Shown: piece by piece, positions 36,217 to 47,508 of the stretch
Layout of the letters: each line of letters starts with the position of its first letter
Position numbering within the stretch: the stretch's first letter is position 1
From: Cerioporus squamosus
Lineage: Eukaryota > Basidiomycota > Agaricomycetes > Polyporales > Polyporaceae
Length of the DNA stretch: 64,000 nt
Direction: 5' to 3'
NCBI GenBank assembly: GCA_022592435.1
Contig: JABYQS010000122.1
Coordinates: 1 to 64,000, forward strand
Program-made: the position numbers and the translations under genes
The notes under the pieces: model-generated
What the model saw: the letters and a program-made list of their open reading frames with translations, nothing else
Told to the model about the DNA's origin: nothing
Databases searched by the model: none

Positions 36217-37680
36217 CTATACTCCGCGCGCCCTGGAAGACGCACACGGGATACCGGCTTCCTGCCACAGCGCTCGGTGTGTGAAATGGACAAGGAAGTG
36301 CCGTTGCCCGCTGAGCCATTCCGGTACACTGTGGAGAAGATCATGACCACGGAAGAAGACAACGTCACCGGGACGTAGCAAGAGCTTGAGCCTCAGTTGG
36401 GGGAACTCGAAGTAAGCCCCATCGAAGTCCCCGACGTAAGCGATGCAAGCCCAGGACATCGGGGGATCCTGCTTGTCCCAGTGGAGCGGTGACCAGCGGT
36501 TGAAGATTATTTCCCGACCTTCCCAAAGCATCTTCTTGTCGAGTGCTGCAAAGGCCCTCTGGGAAGCATAGTTGCTGAGTCGATAACTGTACACCTTGTG
36601 GAGCAAGCCGTATTGCAGAGGATCGATGCAAAGCAATGTCCGCATGCAGTACGCGTTGACAATCTCGAGGCGCTCCAGAAGGTCCATGGCGGCTTCAAAA
36701 GACTCTCCGGTCTTACGAATGTCCGCACACACGACTGGTGCTGAGTTCTGGGCTTCAGGTGAGTTTGTGTATGGCGTAACAATGGGAAGACGGAAGTACG
36801 TACCCGACGACCAATGGCGTGCCATAGGAGCGCAATACGAGTGCGACCACTGATAGCATACTCCTGTTTGTATGAGTTGCCGAAGTCGTTCTTGCCGTTG
36901 GTTTGGCGAGGTGCCATGGCGCCCCAATCCAGCATGGCCTTTTCTAAGTCCTTCTACACAGCGGTCAACACTAAGGCCAGAGAGGGAGAAGGTGCGACAC
37001 GTACCAGTGTTTTTCCACGAAATGCCTGCGGGAAGCGATAAACTAAGTCGTACTGGTCATTGCTGACTGCACGCTCAGGACAATCTGCAGCGAATAACGT
37101 CCATGGGCCTTCGGGCTGTGGAACCCGGTCAGGATTTCCACGCTTGCCGTGCACAGCCTGCTCGAGACTGAAGTCGAACATATCTGGGGCGAACCAGTAA
37201 GGCAGCAGACATTCGCGGTGTGATAGGAGACTCACGAGTGTTCTCGGGCAGCTGGGCCTTTGCGACGTTCTTCCGGGCATGCTTCTCAGTTCCCCAGACA
37301 ATTTCGCGTAACTGCTTCTCTCGTGTCATTCTCTCCCAGCGGGAGCTTGTCCTAGGACGGGGTGAGTGTGTCACTGACATCTAGTCCAGAACGTGCTCAC
37401 TTCTCGATGTCTATGTCCCTAACGCGGAGACCCAGCACCTTGAGCACAAACGGTAGGACGCGCAGGAACATGTAACTTACAAGTCCACATCTTCATCGCG
37501 GACGTCTTCGAGGTTGCTGAAGCTATCCACGCCGTCAGCGGCAGAAGATGCGTTCTGAGCGACACGCGGAGGGCTCAGGATGCCTCGCCGCTTGGCATCA
37601 AATAGATAGCGCTCCGCTTGCGCGTATGCCTCCTGTTCCTTGCCTAACCAATCCAACGGAGCAGCGCCCTGTCCGCCCAC
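36217..37680 (-). CDS. TET/JBP-type 2-oxoglutarate/Fe(II) dioxygenase
   Basis: TET/JBP enzymes oxidise 5-methylcytosine (or thymine in JBP) in DNA; fungal members act on 5mC. The last four exons join in frame: 37351-37236, 37183-37005, 36953-36804, 36747-36217. The catalytic double-stranded beta-helix is in the last exon. The iron-binding HxD is read in SPLHWDKQD (His codon 36481-36483, Asp 36475-36477); the distal His in RGHDLLHSVPEW (36331-36333); and the 2-oxoglutarate-binding Arg in SGQRHFLVHFTH (36301-36303). The FEFPQL...LRPGDVV spacing fits fungal TET-like proteins. An upstream exon (37680-37477) and perhaps more, to about 38660, encode an N-terminal extension. All metal and co-substrate residues are present, so activity is plausible. 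Confidence 0.85.
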
Positions 37681-37889
37681 CAGCTTTGAGGTATGCGTGA
37701 TCAGCGAGCGGATTCAAATAAGACGAGGATGAATACATACCAAGATGGGAGCGTCTCCGGGCGTGGGCGTTTCCTTAGGGTGGACTAGTGGGGGCGGGCC
37801 GACTACTAGTGAGAGCGGGTTGGGTAGCGAAGGCCGATCAAGTAGCGAGGGCGGGTCCGCTGCTTGAAGCTTGAGGACGATCGCAAGAC

Positions 37890-38235
37890 CATGCACGGAA
37901 AATAGGCCCACCTTGTTTTGCCTTGTTCCCTACAATTTTCGCCTTGTCGCGTCGCTCGTGACGACCTTTGTCAGACAGGATTTCGGGCACAGAGGCAGTG
38001 GGTCGTGGGCGCAGAACTGTATTGTTGAAGAGGTATCGAGTACACGGGTGAAAGCAGTGCATATAGCGCGGACGTACCTCGGTCAGTTCCGCTGCGCTGC
38101 TGGTGACTTTTGTCGCATGCGATGCCGGGGATGGAGGGGGTGGGACGTGGACGCAGAACTGACATTAGATTTGAGTAGTTGGTACAAGGCCTGCACGAAG
38201 CGCATAGCACGAACGTACCGCGGTCGGCGCCCATG
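37890..38235. repeat. Imperfect tandem duplication upstream of the TET/JBP exons
   Basis: On the minus strand two stretches translate to related peptides: VLRPRPTPSIPGIACDKS (about 38150-38095) and VLRPRPTASVPEILSDKG (about 38015-37965), each followed by an Arg-rich run and preceded by a Cys-Thr-containing PCT(N/R)Y. This may be a duplicated exon of the TET/JBP N-terminal region. Confidence 0.55.
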
Positions 38236-38663
38236 TTCAAGCCCGATTCCTTGCCGACGTCTAACCTAGTGTCAGGAATGAGGCACGTCTCACGAAGAAG
38301 CAACGGGAGATCCGAGAGAAGAATGCCTTGAACCGGACGCGCTCCCTTTGTAGCGGAGATCGAACAGTTCGGCGGCTGCCGCGCTCCTCCGGACTCGACG
38401 GGACAAGCACCGCTTGAGCGCCGCTCTAGGGCATCTTCCTCCAGCTCTCCTTGTGTATCCATCCCTGAAGTTAATCCATCGTCGGTCGAGCTCCCGATCT
38501 TGATTCCTTGCCCTTGGATTGCTGCAACGTTGGTGCACTTGTCCGCTGGTCCCAGAATTGCTGGCGGGTGCGGAAGCCGCGGTTCGCGGAGTAGAGCTCA
38601 CGCTGAGGCAAGGATCCGTCGCTTTTCCTTTTGAAATGGTGCATTGCTAGTCCGTATGTTGCT

Positions 38664-39549
38664 CGTCATTCAGCTCACCGTTCGTAGGTTCAAGATGCAT
38701 TCCTTCCCTGAGCATCTAGGCCAAAAATCGATGGCTGCGTCTCTGCCTTCGACCTCGCCTTCCGACGCCTTCACCCATCGACCTCTGTGGACATCAAGTC
38801 TCTTTGGAGCAGTTGCCATATATTCCTGAGTCCTTTCGCCCCCCTGCGGATGACCCGACGATTGCCTAAGTGCACACCCGTCTCCTCCCGCATGCTCATC
38901 TCGCGCAGGACATCCTCCACGATGACATCCAACACCGCTACCAAGAGGTCCTCGACAACCGACACCACCACCTCCGACATCGCTACCGCTACCTCGCTTG
39001 CTTGCTCGCTCGGTCTCCGTCTCGTCTGTGCGCTTCGCATTGCATAGGCATCCATACGCCGCCCTTCCGTGTTTCAGTGTCATCCGTCTTCAGCATCGGC
39101 CGCCTCAAAGCCACTCCTCCGTTGGGCTCTCAACTCCGGTTGATTTCGCAGGGGACCGGAACGCGCAGACAGCAGTACGTCGCGTCTTGTCTGCTTCATA
39201 TCGAGATGAGATGTTGTTCACGTTCATAACTGTGCCAGTGTGTCGCGATCTGTGATAGTTCTGCCCTCCTACTGATGTGGACGTGCAAGTCGTCCCCCAG
39301 GTGATGCCCTTCAGAGCCACGGTATGATCTTTTGTGTCATTATCTTGGCAAGCTTTGGCCTGACAGACCGATTGTGCCCAGCTTTGGCTTTTCAGACTGA
39401 TTCTTCAGTGGCGTAGTCTGCTTTGTTCACGTTCTGGTACTTAAGCGGTCCGGTTCCACTCGTCCACCCTCCACACTCTACATCCAACAACACGCTAACA
39501 CCACCCGTCTACTGCCCCCGATTTCTCCTGCTCACTGCAGCTCCGCAAG
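38664..39549. other. Intergenic region between divergent genes of the element
   Basis: No gene is supported. It lies between the putative 5' end of the TET/JBP gene and the gene starting at 39550, whose upstream part is pyrimidine-rich (39460-39540). Confidence 0.4.
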
Positions 39550-40506
39550 ATGTCGCAGTGGACTTTACGGTACGGCATACTCTTATTTACTAGGCCAAGC
39601 TTTACCGATGCCCGCAGTTGTTCCATTCAATTTGTGGATGTGATCGCGTGTGGGTCTCCCACCGAACACTTTGCGCGTATTGGTGCTCGTCTATTGCTCA
39701 CCTGTGATGGATCGTCTGGTGAGTTCTGAGGGTCTCTCTCGCATGCGCGGCTCTCCCAACTTTGCGCCACTCCCACCTGCATTAGCATTCCTATGTGTCA
39801 CCGGGGATGCACGTGACGATGTGGTTGCATTCGACTTCAACAACTTGATGACACACACCCATATCAGCCGGCCGGTGAGCGCGAACGCTATTCGGATTCT
39901 GTGCTTTCGTCTCATCCACATTTCTCCGCAGTCACCTCACGTTGTAACCTTTCGCTGCGGTCAGCCTATGCTGTGTTTCATCTTCGCCGGCGCAGAAGTG
40001 GCCGAGGCGTTTGTACAGATCACGCAGGCTTCGCGGCGCTCATGCGGTATGTCCGACCGGCCTCCCTCTCTGCAGCACCTGCAAATTCTGGGCATCTTCG
40101 GAGAAGACGATATCACCTCGTCGTACGCGCATGCCCTCGTCAACGAAAAACCGCTGTGGATCTGTCATTACCTCTCACGCGGTGAGGAGGACGGTGATAC
40201 AGATATCCCTGGTGCCTCCGGCGCCTCGACTCTTTTCGAGCGAGTCTCTACTCCGAGTGAGTCAACTCTATTCGACCGCGTCTCCGCTCGGGTGACTCCG
40301 ACTCGGATTCGGCCTCGATGTGGATTTCGGACATAGGAAGCTCATCTGAAGAGTCCCAAGGGGAATCTTCCTTGGAAATCATGGATGGTTGGGTAGATGA
40401 CGGCCAGTCGTTGGAGGAGGCGAGTTATGACATTAACCCGGAACCGGACACTTACTATGACGCTGTGGAGTGCCCGGAATGTATGTGGTTCCAGCTGGAA
40501 GCCTAA
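39550..40506 (+). CDS. Hypothetical protein, five to six exons
   Basis: Start at 39550 (MSQWTLR), intron to 39618, then CSIQFVDVIACGSPTEHF, intron (GTGAGT...TTAG, 39719-39787), AFLCVTGDARDDVVAFDF, intron 39873-39931, SPHVVTFRCGQPMLCFIFAG, further coding to TLFERVSTP, and a last intron (40258-40336) before an acidic Ser/Glu-rich tail ending CMWFQLEA. The protein is about 260 aa. The N-terminal two thirds look like a compact beta-rich domain with repeated hydrophobic strands (LLLTCDG, FLCVTGD, MLCFIFAG). It is not recognised. It lies between the TET/JBP and WD40 genes, plus strand. Confidence 0.6.
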
Positions 40507-40851
40507 TGCTGTATTATCATTGTCATGTATCTCTGCACTCGTCATGTATCTCTGCACACTATCAATGATATGTAAGAACTTCTTATAACCCACGCTAACT
40601 GGTGTGTGTCGCTGAGGCAGCGGTAAGTACGCACATTGAGCGCTTGGTTGGGTCATATCCTTGTATCCGCGAGCAGACGCGGTCCCCATTATCATTCAAC
40701 TGGAAGAATCGCACAGACGTCTCGCTCGTATCAAGGGACAGGCTTGAGACGAAAAAGATCCAGAAGGTGAAGAGAGTCCGGTGTTAGAAAAACCACCATA
40801 GTACCGGATGTCCATTGCGCCGCGTGTTCCTACTTCCAATCTATCATTTAC

Positions 40852-42385
40852 TTACATCAGAACTCCGGGCTTGTCTGTAAGTACGGGACGCATCACTGCA
40901 ACTCCGCCACCAATGATAGCGGCAACGATGACCGGAAGTACAAGGAACTGAAATGCTCCGGTTACATACGTGTAAGGGCAGGAGATAAAGACATACCAAA
41001 GGAACACCGCAGAGACAGCGCCACGGCCGGCGTGGTGAGTCCGTTCCTGCACACAGCCGTGTAAGAGGAAGGGCAAAGTGCACGCATAGAGGTACTTACG
41101 AGCCATCCAGATTACCACTGCAGATTTTCCTTCGGAGTCGTTCCCGCCAGCGGCCAGCAGAAATTGATCGAACTCGGCATTATAATTTGCCTAGACGTCA
41201 GTGTCAGCCAATACCGTACTTTGTTTCTTTGGCTTCACGCACTGTGATCGCCAATATCGTGTCGTATGCTACAGAAAGCATTCGGATCAAGGGTACAATA
41301 CCGCAGAAGATAATCTGAGCTTACGTGTAGGGGAAAAGGTTTGATGAACTCGTTTATTGTGAACGTTCCACAGAGTAGCGCGGCCAATTGTGGTCCCACC
41401 AAAGAGTGCCCGACCACCGTGTACAAGGAGTACCGGGATGGTGCGCGTCCCATCGGACACGTCAGGGAATGACGAGATGCAGTCACCGGTGTCCAGATCG
41501 TAGAGGTCAAAGCCAGCGCCCATAATCGACAACGCTATAGTGGAACCTATGGGGGACATGCTCGAACCACCGCTGAGAGTGTGTTGATGTGAGCACGACA
41601 GGGGCGACTAGGTCCAGATAGTACTCACATGTCGCTGAGAGGAATCACCTTGATCCGGTGCCAATTGGACGAGTTATAGAGGCTGCTTGGCATAAGCTAT
41701 GGTTCTATAGAGAGCACACGTTGGCGTCCGGCACTTACATGATGCCATGGTGCATGTACGTGATTGCTACGACGGAGTGGTGAACCCTCGTTTTCGTCCA
41801 ATGGATTCCCATCACGATGAAGTCCTCGTCGGCGTTCTTGGAGTCCGTAGACGGACCGTTCAAGTCTGTAACATGTTTCCATTCGCCTATTGAGAGCGTA
41901 TATGTTCAGTAGGTCAGTGCGAACTTGCGAACGAGACGTACCGTGGCTGAGGAGCTTCCAAACACTGACTTTGGGATGGGCCCCGGAAACGAGTCGCTTG
42001 TCTTTTGCAGCAAGACGTTCCACAGGGTATTGGTGTGCCCAAAATCCCGTTGCCTTGGAGATGTCCTGCAAGCTACGTTAGCCGGAAGTCCACGAGATCG
42101 CTATGTACCTACGGCATCAAATCTGAGCATGGCAATGTATCCATCACTCGATCCGCACAGGATGGTATCCTCGCGCTCGGGAAGCCATTCGAGAGAGAGA
42201 AACGGATAACGGCTTCCACTGTAAGTGTGCAGCAGTTTGCTGTCAGCGACGCGCCATACGTACACCTTCTGGTCCTGCATCCCAGCAGTGGCGATGTACG
42301 TTCCTAAGGGACTGAACGCCACTACAGAAACACCTCCGTGAAGACCACGCTGCAGCCTACAGACTTCTTCGTATCTCAGGGACAT
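40852..42385 (-). CDS. WD40-repeat protein with C-terminal transmembrane helix
   Basis: Start at 42385 (MSLRYEEVCRL). WD40-type blades are visible: GVSVVAFSPLGTYIATAG with VYVWRVAD, FLSLEWLPEREDTILCGSSD, KRLVSGAHPKVSVWKLL, FIVMGIHW, MSPIGSTIALSIMGAG and RALFGGTTIGRATLWNV. Further exons lead to FLLAAGGNDSEGKSAVVIWMAR and then a hydrophobic segment (LVLPVIVAAIIGGGVAVM) just before the C-terminus DKPGVLM (40852). At least seven exons; borders approximate. A tail-anchored beta-propeller is the likely layout. It starts 264 bp from the divergent SUN-domain gene, so the two share a promoter region. Confidence 0.7.
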
Positions 42386-42648
42386 CGTCAGGAGGATGGG
42401 CGAATGAAGTCAAGGAAGGAGGATATGGTACTGACGCGCCAATCGCTGATTCCATTTCAAAATTCAGAACAAGAGAACAAAGCGGAGCTAGGCGCCAGCA
42501 TTGGGGCGGACCCTCGCGGACCGCGGCCGACGCTCGCGGCGGGCGCTCGAGCTCGCTGCCGCCGACCTTCTGCCACCACCATCCGAGCCACTCACCCTTC
42601 CCAGCCCACTTCTGCCCGCATACATTTCGATCTCTCTTTTATCCTAGC

Positions 42649-43756
42649 ATGCTCTTCCGCAGGCCGGAAAAACAAGCAAATTCTTCGGACCCCTTCGAGG
42701 ACAGATTTGTGTATGAGACAACGCCAACCTTGCCACCGAGTACGTCTACCCCCTCTTATTCAACCGTCCTTGCCTGACATTGGGATAGAGAAGACGAGGC
42801 GGCCTCACACGCGTTCTGTTGAGGATGCTCCACCAAGCGGCGATCCGTTCTCCTCCGGACCTGAAGTGTACCGAGCTCCTGCCCGACGAAGAACCTCTGG
42901 CAGGTCATGGTTCGGCCGTGTGGCGTGGCTGATTGGAGTGCTCATGGCGGCTACAGTCGTTGCAGTCTTTGGTTTGGGCAATGCTACCTCACGGGATCTC
43001 AGCGTGGACACGGACCTCCCCCCAGGGCCGGTGGTCTCGTTATCTCAGGAGCCTCCATCGCCGGCGGACACAATCATCCCCCAACTTGAAGCCTATGTCC
43101 AGCACGTCGTCTCCGCTGCTCTGCGCGATACCGTCGGCAGAAGAGACTTCGCGCTCTTCCAGGACGGCGCCGCAGTAATCCCGAAGCTCACCTATCCCCC
43201 ACCCCCAACCCGGCAGCCTAGAGCATCTGCCCCAGCTTCAGCTCCAGCATTGGACGGGCGTGGCGAACCGGAGGCCGCATTGGACGAAGACCTCCATGTG
43301 GGTTCCTGCTGGCTGATCAGCGGTACCTCCGGGCAACTCGGCGTCGGTTTGCACGCATTTGTCTCTCCGACTCATGTGACTGTCGATCACACCCCGCTTG
43401 AAATCGCAGCTGATATTGGGCGAGCTCCTCGCAGAATGATCTTGTGGGGCTTGGTTGAAGGGGAACAGAACATAGCCCTCTATCGCGACCTGCAGGCCCG
43501 CGGTGAGCGTCTGCACGCCGCAGCACCGGGACGTGAAGCCCCCGCCCGAGACGGAAACCAGCTCTTCGTGACCCTCGCGAGCTTCGATTACAATGTTTTC
43601 GCGCCATCTCACGTTCAAACCTTCCCTATCAGCTCGGTTGCCGTCGAAGAAGGGCTCTACTTTGGGGTGGTAGTGTTAGAGATCCTGGATAACTGGGGCG
43701 GCGAGAGTACGTGCCTTTATCGCCTCCGTGTACATGGCAATAGAGTTGTGGTGTAA
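42649..43756 (+). CDS. SUN-domain protein (nuclear envelope type)
   Basis: SUN proteins sit in the inner nuclear membrane and bind KASH proteins to link chromatin to the cytoskeleton. Exons 42649-42739 and 42789-43756 join in frame to 352 aa (start MLFRRPEKQ). A short basic N-terminus (nucleoplasmic in the family) is followed by one TM helix (AWLIGVLMAATVVAVFGLG), a short spacer with a possible helix (LEAYVQHVVSAAL), and a C-terminal SUN-like domain: VGSCWLISGTSGQLGV, VSPTHVTVDHTPLEIA, APRRMILWGLVEG, FVTLASFDYNVFAPSHVQTF, EGLYFGVVVLEILDNWGG and TCLYRLRVHG. These blocks match the family order closely. It is divergent from the WD40-TM gene and lies within the giant element. Confidence 0.85.
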
Positions 43757-44042
43757 TGTACTCGTGTACTCTTAACTGCAGCACACTACGTTCAAGTGCT
43801 TAGCGGGAGCCACGATTCGATTTCAGCTGCAGGCATCGATCCGCACACTGAAGTGATGACCGTGCGACCGCTCGCGCTTTTGAACCATGATGCATGAAGA
43901 ACTACGTCATGGTCAGACCAAAGCCTACCAAAGCTTGGCAGGCAAAGAACAAAGCAGCAAGAGCAAGATGATCCGGTGAGACTATTTATTCCAATCTTGC
44001 GGCCACCGAAAGCCACTGACAACTCTTCCACGTTCCATCACA

Positions 44043-47000
44043 ATGAGCCACTTCGCCACTTCGTCTCAGCCACCAGCACCTCCCTCTTCCGCACCCAAGG
44101 GGCTCTTTGCTGAAGTAATTGCAGGACCATTTGAAACGGTCAGCGTTCTGAACGGCGCGAAGCGACCTCCGGGAGGCCCATCGATCCACGATTCAGTCCA
44201 CAACACGAAGCAAAGCCGCGGAGCGTCAAGCCACTCCGAATGGGTCCTTACTTCAAGGTAGGCTGCTATCCGGCGAGGATTGCAGGATCATCTTGCTCAC
44301 CATCTGCGTAGAATGGTGTGAGAGAGGATGCCGATGTGCGCCGTGAGCGACTCGCAGCGGCCGATGCAGCGTCCTCCGCCTCTTCTTCTACAGATGGCCG
44401 GCCGACCAGGAAGAAGAAGCCCTCGAGCTCAACCTCTAGGCCGAGTACCCGTGCCTCTACGCGCATCGCGGGCTCTACCATATCTGAAGCGGGCGCAAGT
44501 TCCCATGCCACTCATTCTGCTACGGTCCCTGATCAAGCTGCCTCGTCTGATCCTGCTGCTCTTCAGCCGGTTTCCATCCCCCAACTTCCCCAGCCTATGA
44601 CCACTCCTGAGCACGTTGCGGTTCCCGAGCCCGTCGCAGTTCCCGAGCCTGTCGCAGTTCCCGAGCTCGTTGTGATTCCTCGTTCTGTCCCGGATCCTCA
44701 GCCTTCCCCCGCTTCTCAGCCTTCCATGGCTCAGCCCGCACCTACTACTGGCACTCAACTTCAGCATTCGGTGCCGCTAGCGGTTACGTTTCCCATCAGT
44801 GCCCAACCTTCGGCCTCCCACCATGTCCCTTTGCATCTCGTCCAGCCCATGCAACTTCCCCGTGCGCTGATGGACTACATCCGTGGGCTGTACTTGGAGC
44901 ATCAAGGGAAACTTCTGACTGACAAAGGTGTGAGGATGGTGTGGACGAACCTCGATGACGGGCGGCGCATACACATCGTAGAACTCTATGGGAAATGCAC
45001 CGCAGAAGCGCATGTGCGAGCCAGCGATGACGCTTTTGAGGCCAAGCTCAAGGCCAACCTGTCCAAGGGCTCCATCCCCTCGCAAGCGAGCCCCGAGAAC
45101 AACCCGGAATCCCGACCGGCTCCAACTGATACAGCCACCTTCTGCCGAAGCCGTACAATTCGTCAGCAGGCAAAACTCTGCTGCGGGATCTGCATTCTCG
45201 CAAGCTTCACGGTCCATCAATGCCTCTCAGTCCGCTCGGTCCGGTTCGTTGATCAGCGCGGAGGGGACGGAGCGCACTCTGGACTCAGAAGAAGACATGG
45301 ACATGGTACGCCCATTCCAAGCATCACGACGCCTCATCGTCCCGGGCCCTAACCGGTTATATCCTCCTCAGGCCTACACATTCGACGAAGACAATGGCCT
45401 CCTCGTAGCGGCGGAGAAAGGCAAAGTAAGCATGCGTACATCGTCCCGGCCTCCGCACTACTGATGTCTGTGCAGGGTCGAGCTGTGGATATGGACATGG
45501 CGGACGTAGACGAATCAATTGACGCTGATGACGAAGCTGAAATTATGGACTACGATGTCAATGACCGCAGCGGCCTTGCCACTCCGACTCCGCGGCCAGC
45601 TCAAGTGCGTTCCTTGTCTTCGCTAGTTCTCGGCTTGCTCATCAATTTCTACGACTAGGTCCCTGGAGACGGCTCTTCGGGCAAATTCAACGCCGCGTTG
45701 GACCCAGAGCTCATGCTCGTGTTCGTACGCAAAGTAGACGGATTGAGCAAGACTGTTCGCGACCAGGCTGAGTTCCTCAGGGAATTGACCGAAGGCAACC
45801 GTGCTTTCCAGTACGCCAGTCGCTACTGAAGGTGTTCGTTATATTGATCTTCCAACAGGACACTTGTGTTGGAAGAGCTGCGGTCGTTGCGTGCAGCGCG
45901 CGGAACCACTCAGTCCAAAACTCCTCCCCAAGCCTTGCCGCGTGCCGCGGCTGCTATCCAGAAGGTTATGGAGCGCTCTGCCAAAGCTCGCGGACAGGAG
46001 CTCACTCTTACACCGGAGGCGATTGAGAAGGTACACAGGACCCGCCAAATGGTCCGTACATCCTATGTTTGTTCATGTGCTTCTCATGCAGTAAGCTAAC
46101 ACCGTAGTAGTCAAGGATACACGGACATATGCGTACGCTTCTGCAGATGACCGACTCCACCGACCTCGTCGTCCTTCACCCTACGCTCACCGAAACGCAG
46201 GCAGCCGCATACAAGGCTGGAGACAAGACTTTCGCTTGCACCCCAGAGAGCTTCCACGTAGATTTCATTCGCGGATGGAAGACATTCTCGTTGAACAAGC
46301 ACGCTAGGCTCGTTCTCATCCGGTCATTTCAGAAGAAGGCACAAGGTGGCGCTTTCGCCATGAACCCCCCACCAAAGAAGATGTTAACCGATGAGTTCCT
46401 CGGGGGACTCATTGATCAGTACATGATCAGTCTCCGACGGGCCTATCGCGGCGCGCTGAACCCGAAGACGGAAGCACAGCAGCTAGAGATCAGACGGCGC
46501 GCAGCAAGGAACGCTCGGATGGGCACGGTGAATATCATTGTGATTGCTTTCCAGAGGGGCGCATGCTGACGAAGCTTGACAGTTGTACAAATCTCGTCTT
46601 TTTGTTGTGGTCCACATGGGGTATGGCCAGCACTCGATCCTCTTCAGTCGGATGGTGGCCTGCAACATGAGCGGCGACGAGACCGACGGTGACGAAGTCA
46701 AACATCCTCCGACCTACCGCATCATCATCGCCGAATGGCAGAGCTTGGAGTTACGGGTCTTCCTGTGGGCTTTGGACGCGAAGTACATTGCTCACTGGGA
46801 GAAGCCTCCTAAGCACCGACGCACCGGAGGAAACCCGGCACGAGTGCGCGACGTGCGCGACGAGAGCAAAACGCTCCCCGGGATTGCCCCGTGCCGTCTG
46901 TGGCGGAACTGCTACAATCCGGAGTGGCTCGAGAAGTTAGAAGACTGGGAGATCGAGCTCTTGGAAATTGTGGACGAGGACTACGACTTCACCTTGGACT

Positions 47001-47080
47001 CCCCTTCCGCTACCGCTACCGCTCCGGGGCAAGCTTCCAGCCAGAAGGGCGCGACAAAGGCAGGGTCATCTCGTCACTAG
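44043..47080 (+). CDS. Large transposon-type hypothetical protein
   Basis: Exon 1 44043-44257 (MSHFATSSQ), then a Ser/Pro-rich exon with repeated VAVPEPVAVPEP, and a block LPRALMDYIRGLYLEHQGKL. Later exons (from about 45470) are acidic, then a Glu/Leu-rich part (LVLEELRSLRAARG), then a compact C-terminal domain: MRTLLQMTDSTDLVVLHPTL, AMNPPPKKMLTDEFLGGLID, YRIIIAEWQSLELRVFLWAL, APCRLWRNCYNPEWLEKLED. The two good coding frames around 45120-45170 are offset by one base with no GT...AG pair between them, so this copy has a frameshift or a base error. Similar multi-exon ORFs are common companions of transposases in Agaricomycetes; a role as second CACTA protein is a guess. It lies next to the right TIR. 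Confidence 0.65.
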
Positions 47081-47508
47081 ATTCATCGCTGGTTCATTGG
47101 TATGCTGTTCCATCTGATTCATGTACAGTACTTCACAACTCCCTAGTTCTCATCGTCAATCCATTCCCTATGTGCAAAGCAGATCGGTCACCATCATCTG
47201 CCGTGCTTTTCTGCACGGCTCTATTTGTGACTGGTGCGGGGGCTTACCCTGTAGTCCTTCGGTGTCGTGCCGCGTTGCTCGGCGCGGTGTCTACTCTTCC
47301 GACCCGTCCCGCGCTACGCGCCGTTGCTCAGTGCGTTGCAGTCCGGCGTCGTACGGTGTTGCTCTGTGCGGTGTTGTGCAGAGGGCGTTGTCAGCGGAGT
47401 CGTGAGCTGGGGTCATCAGCATAACGGAGAGAGCACCGTGTTGACCTGTCCGGTGTGTCGCATCGCTGCTCCGTGCCACGTCGAGTCTTCCACTATGGCA
47501 TCGTGCCG

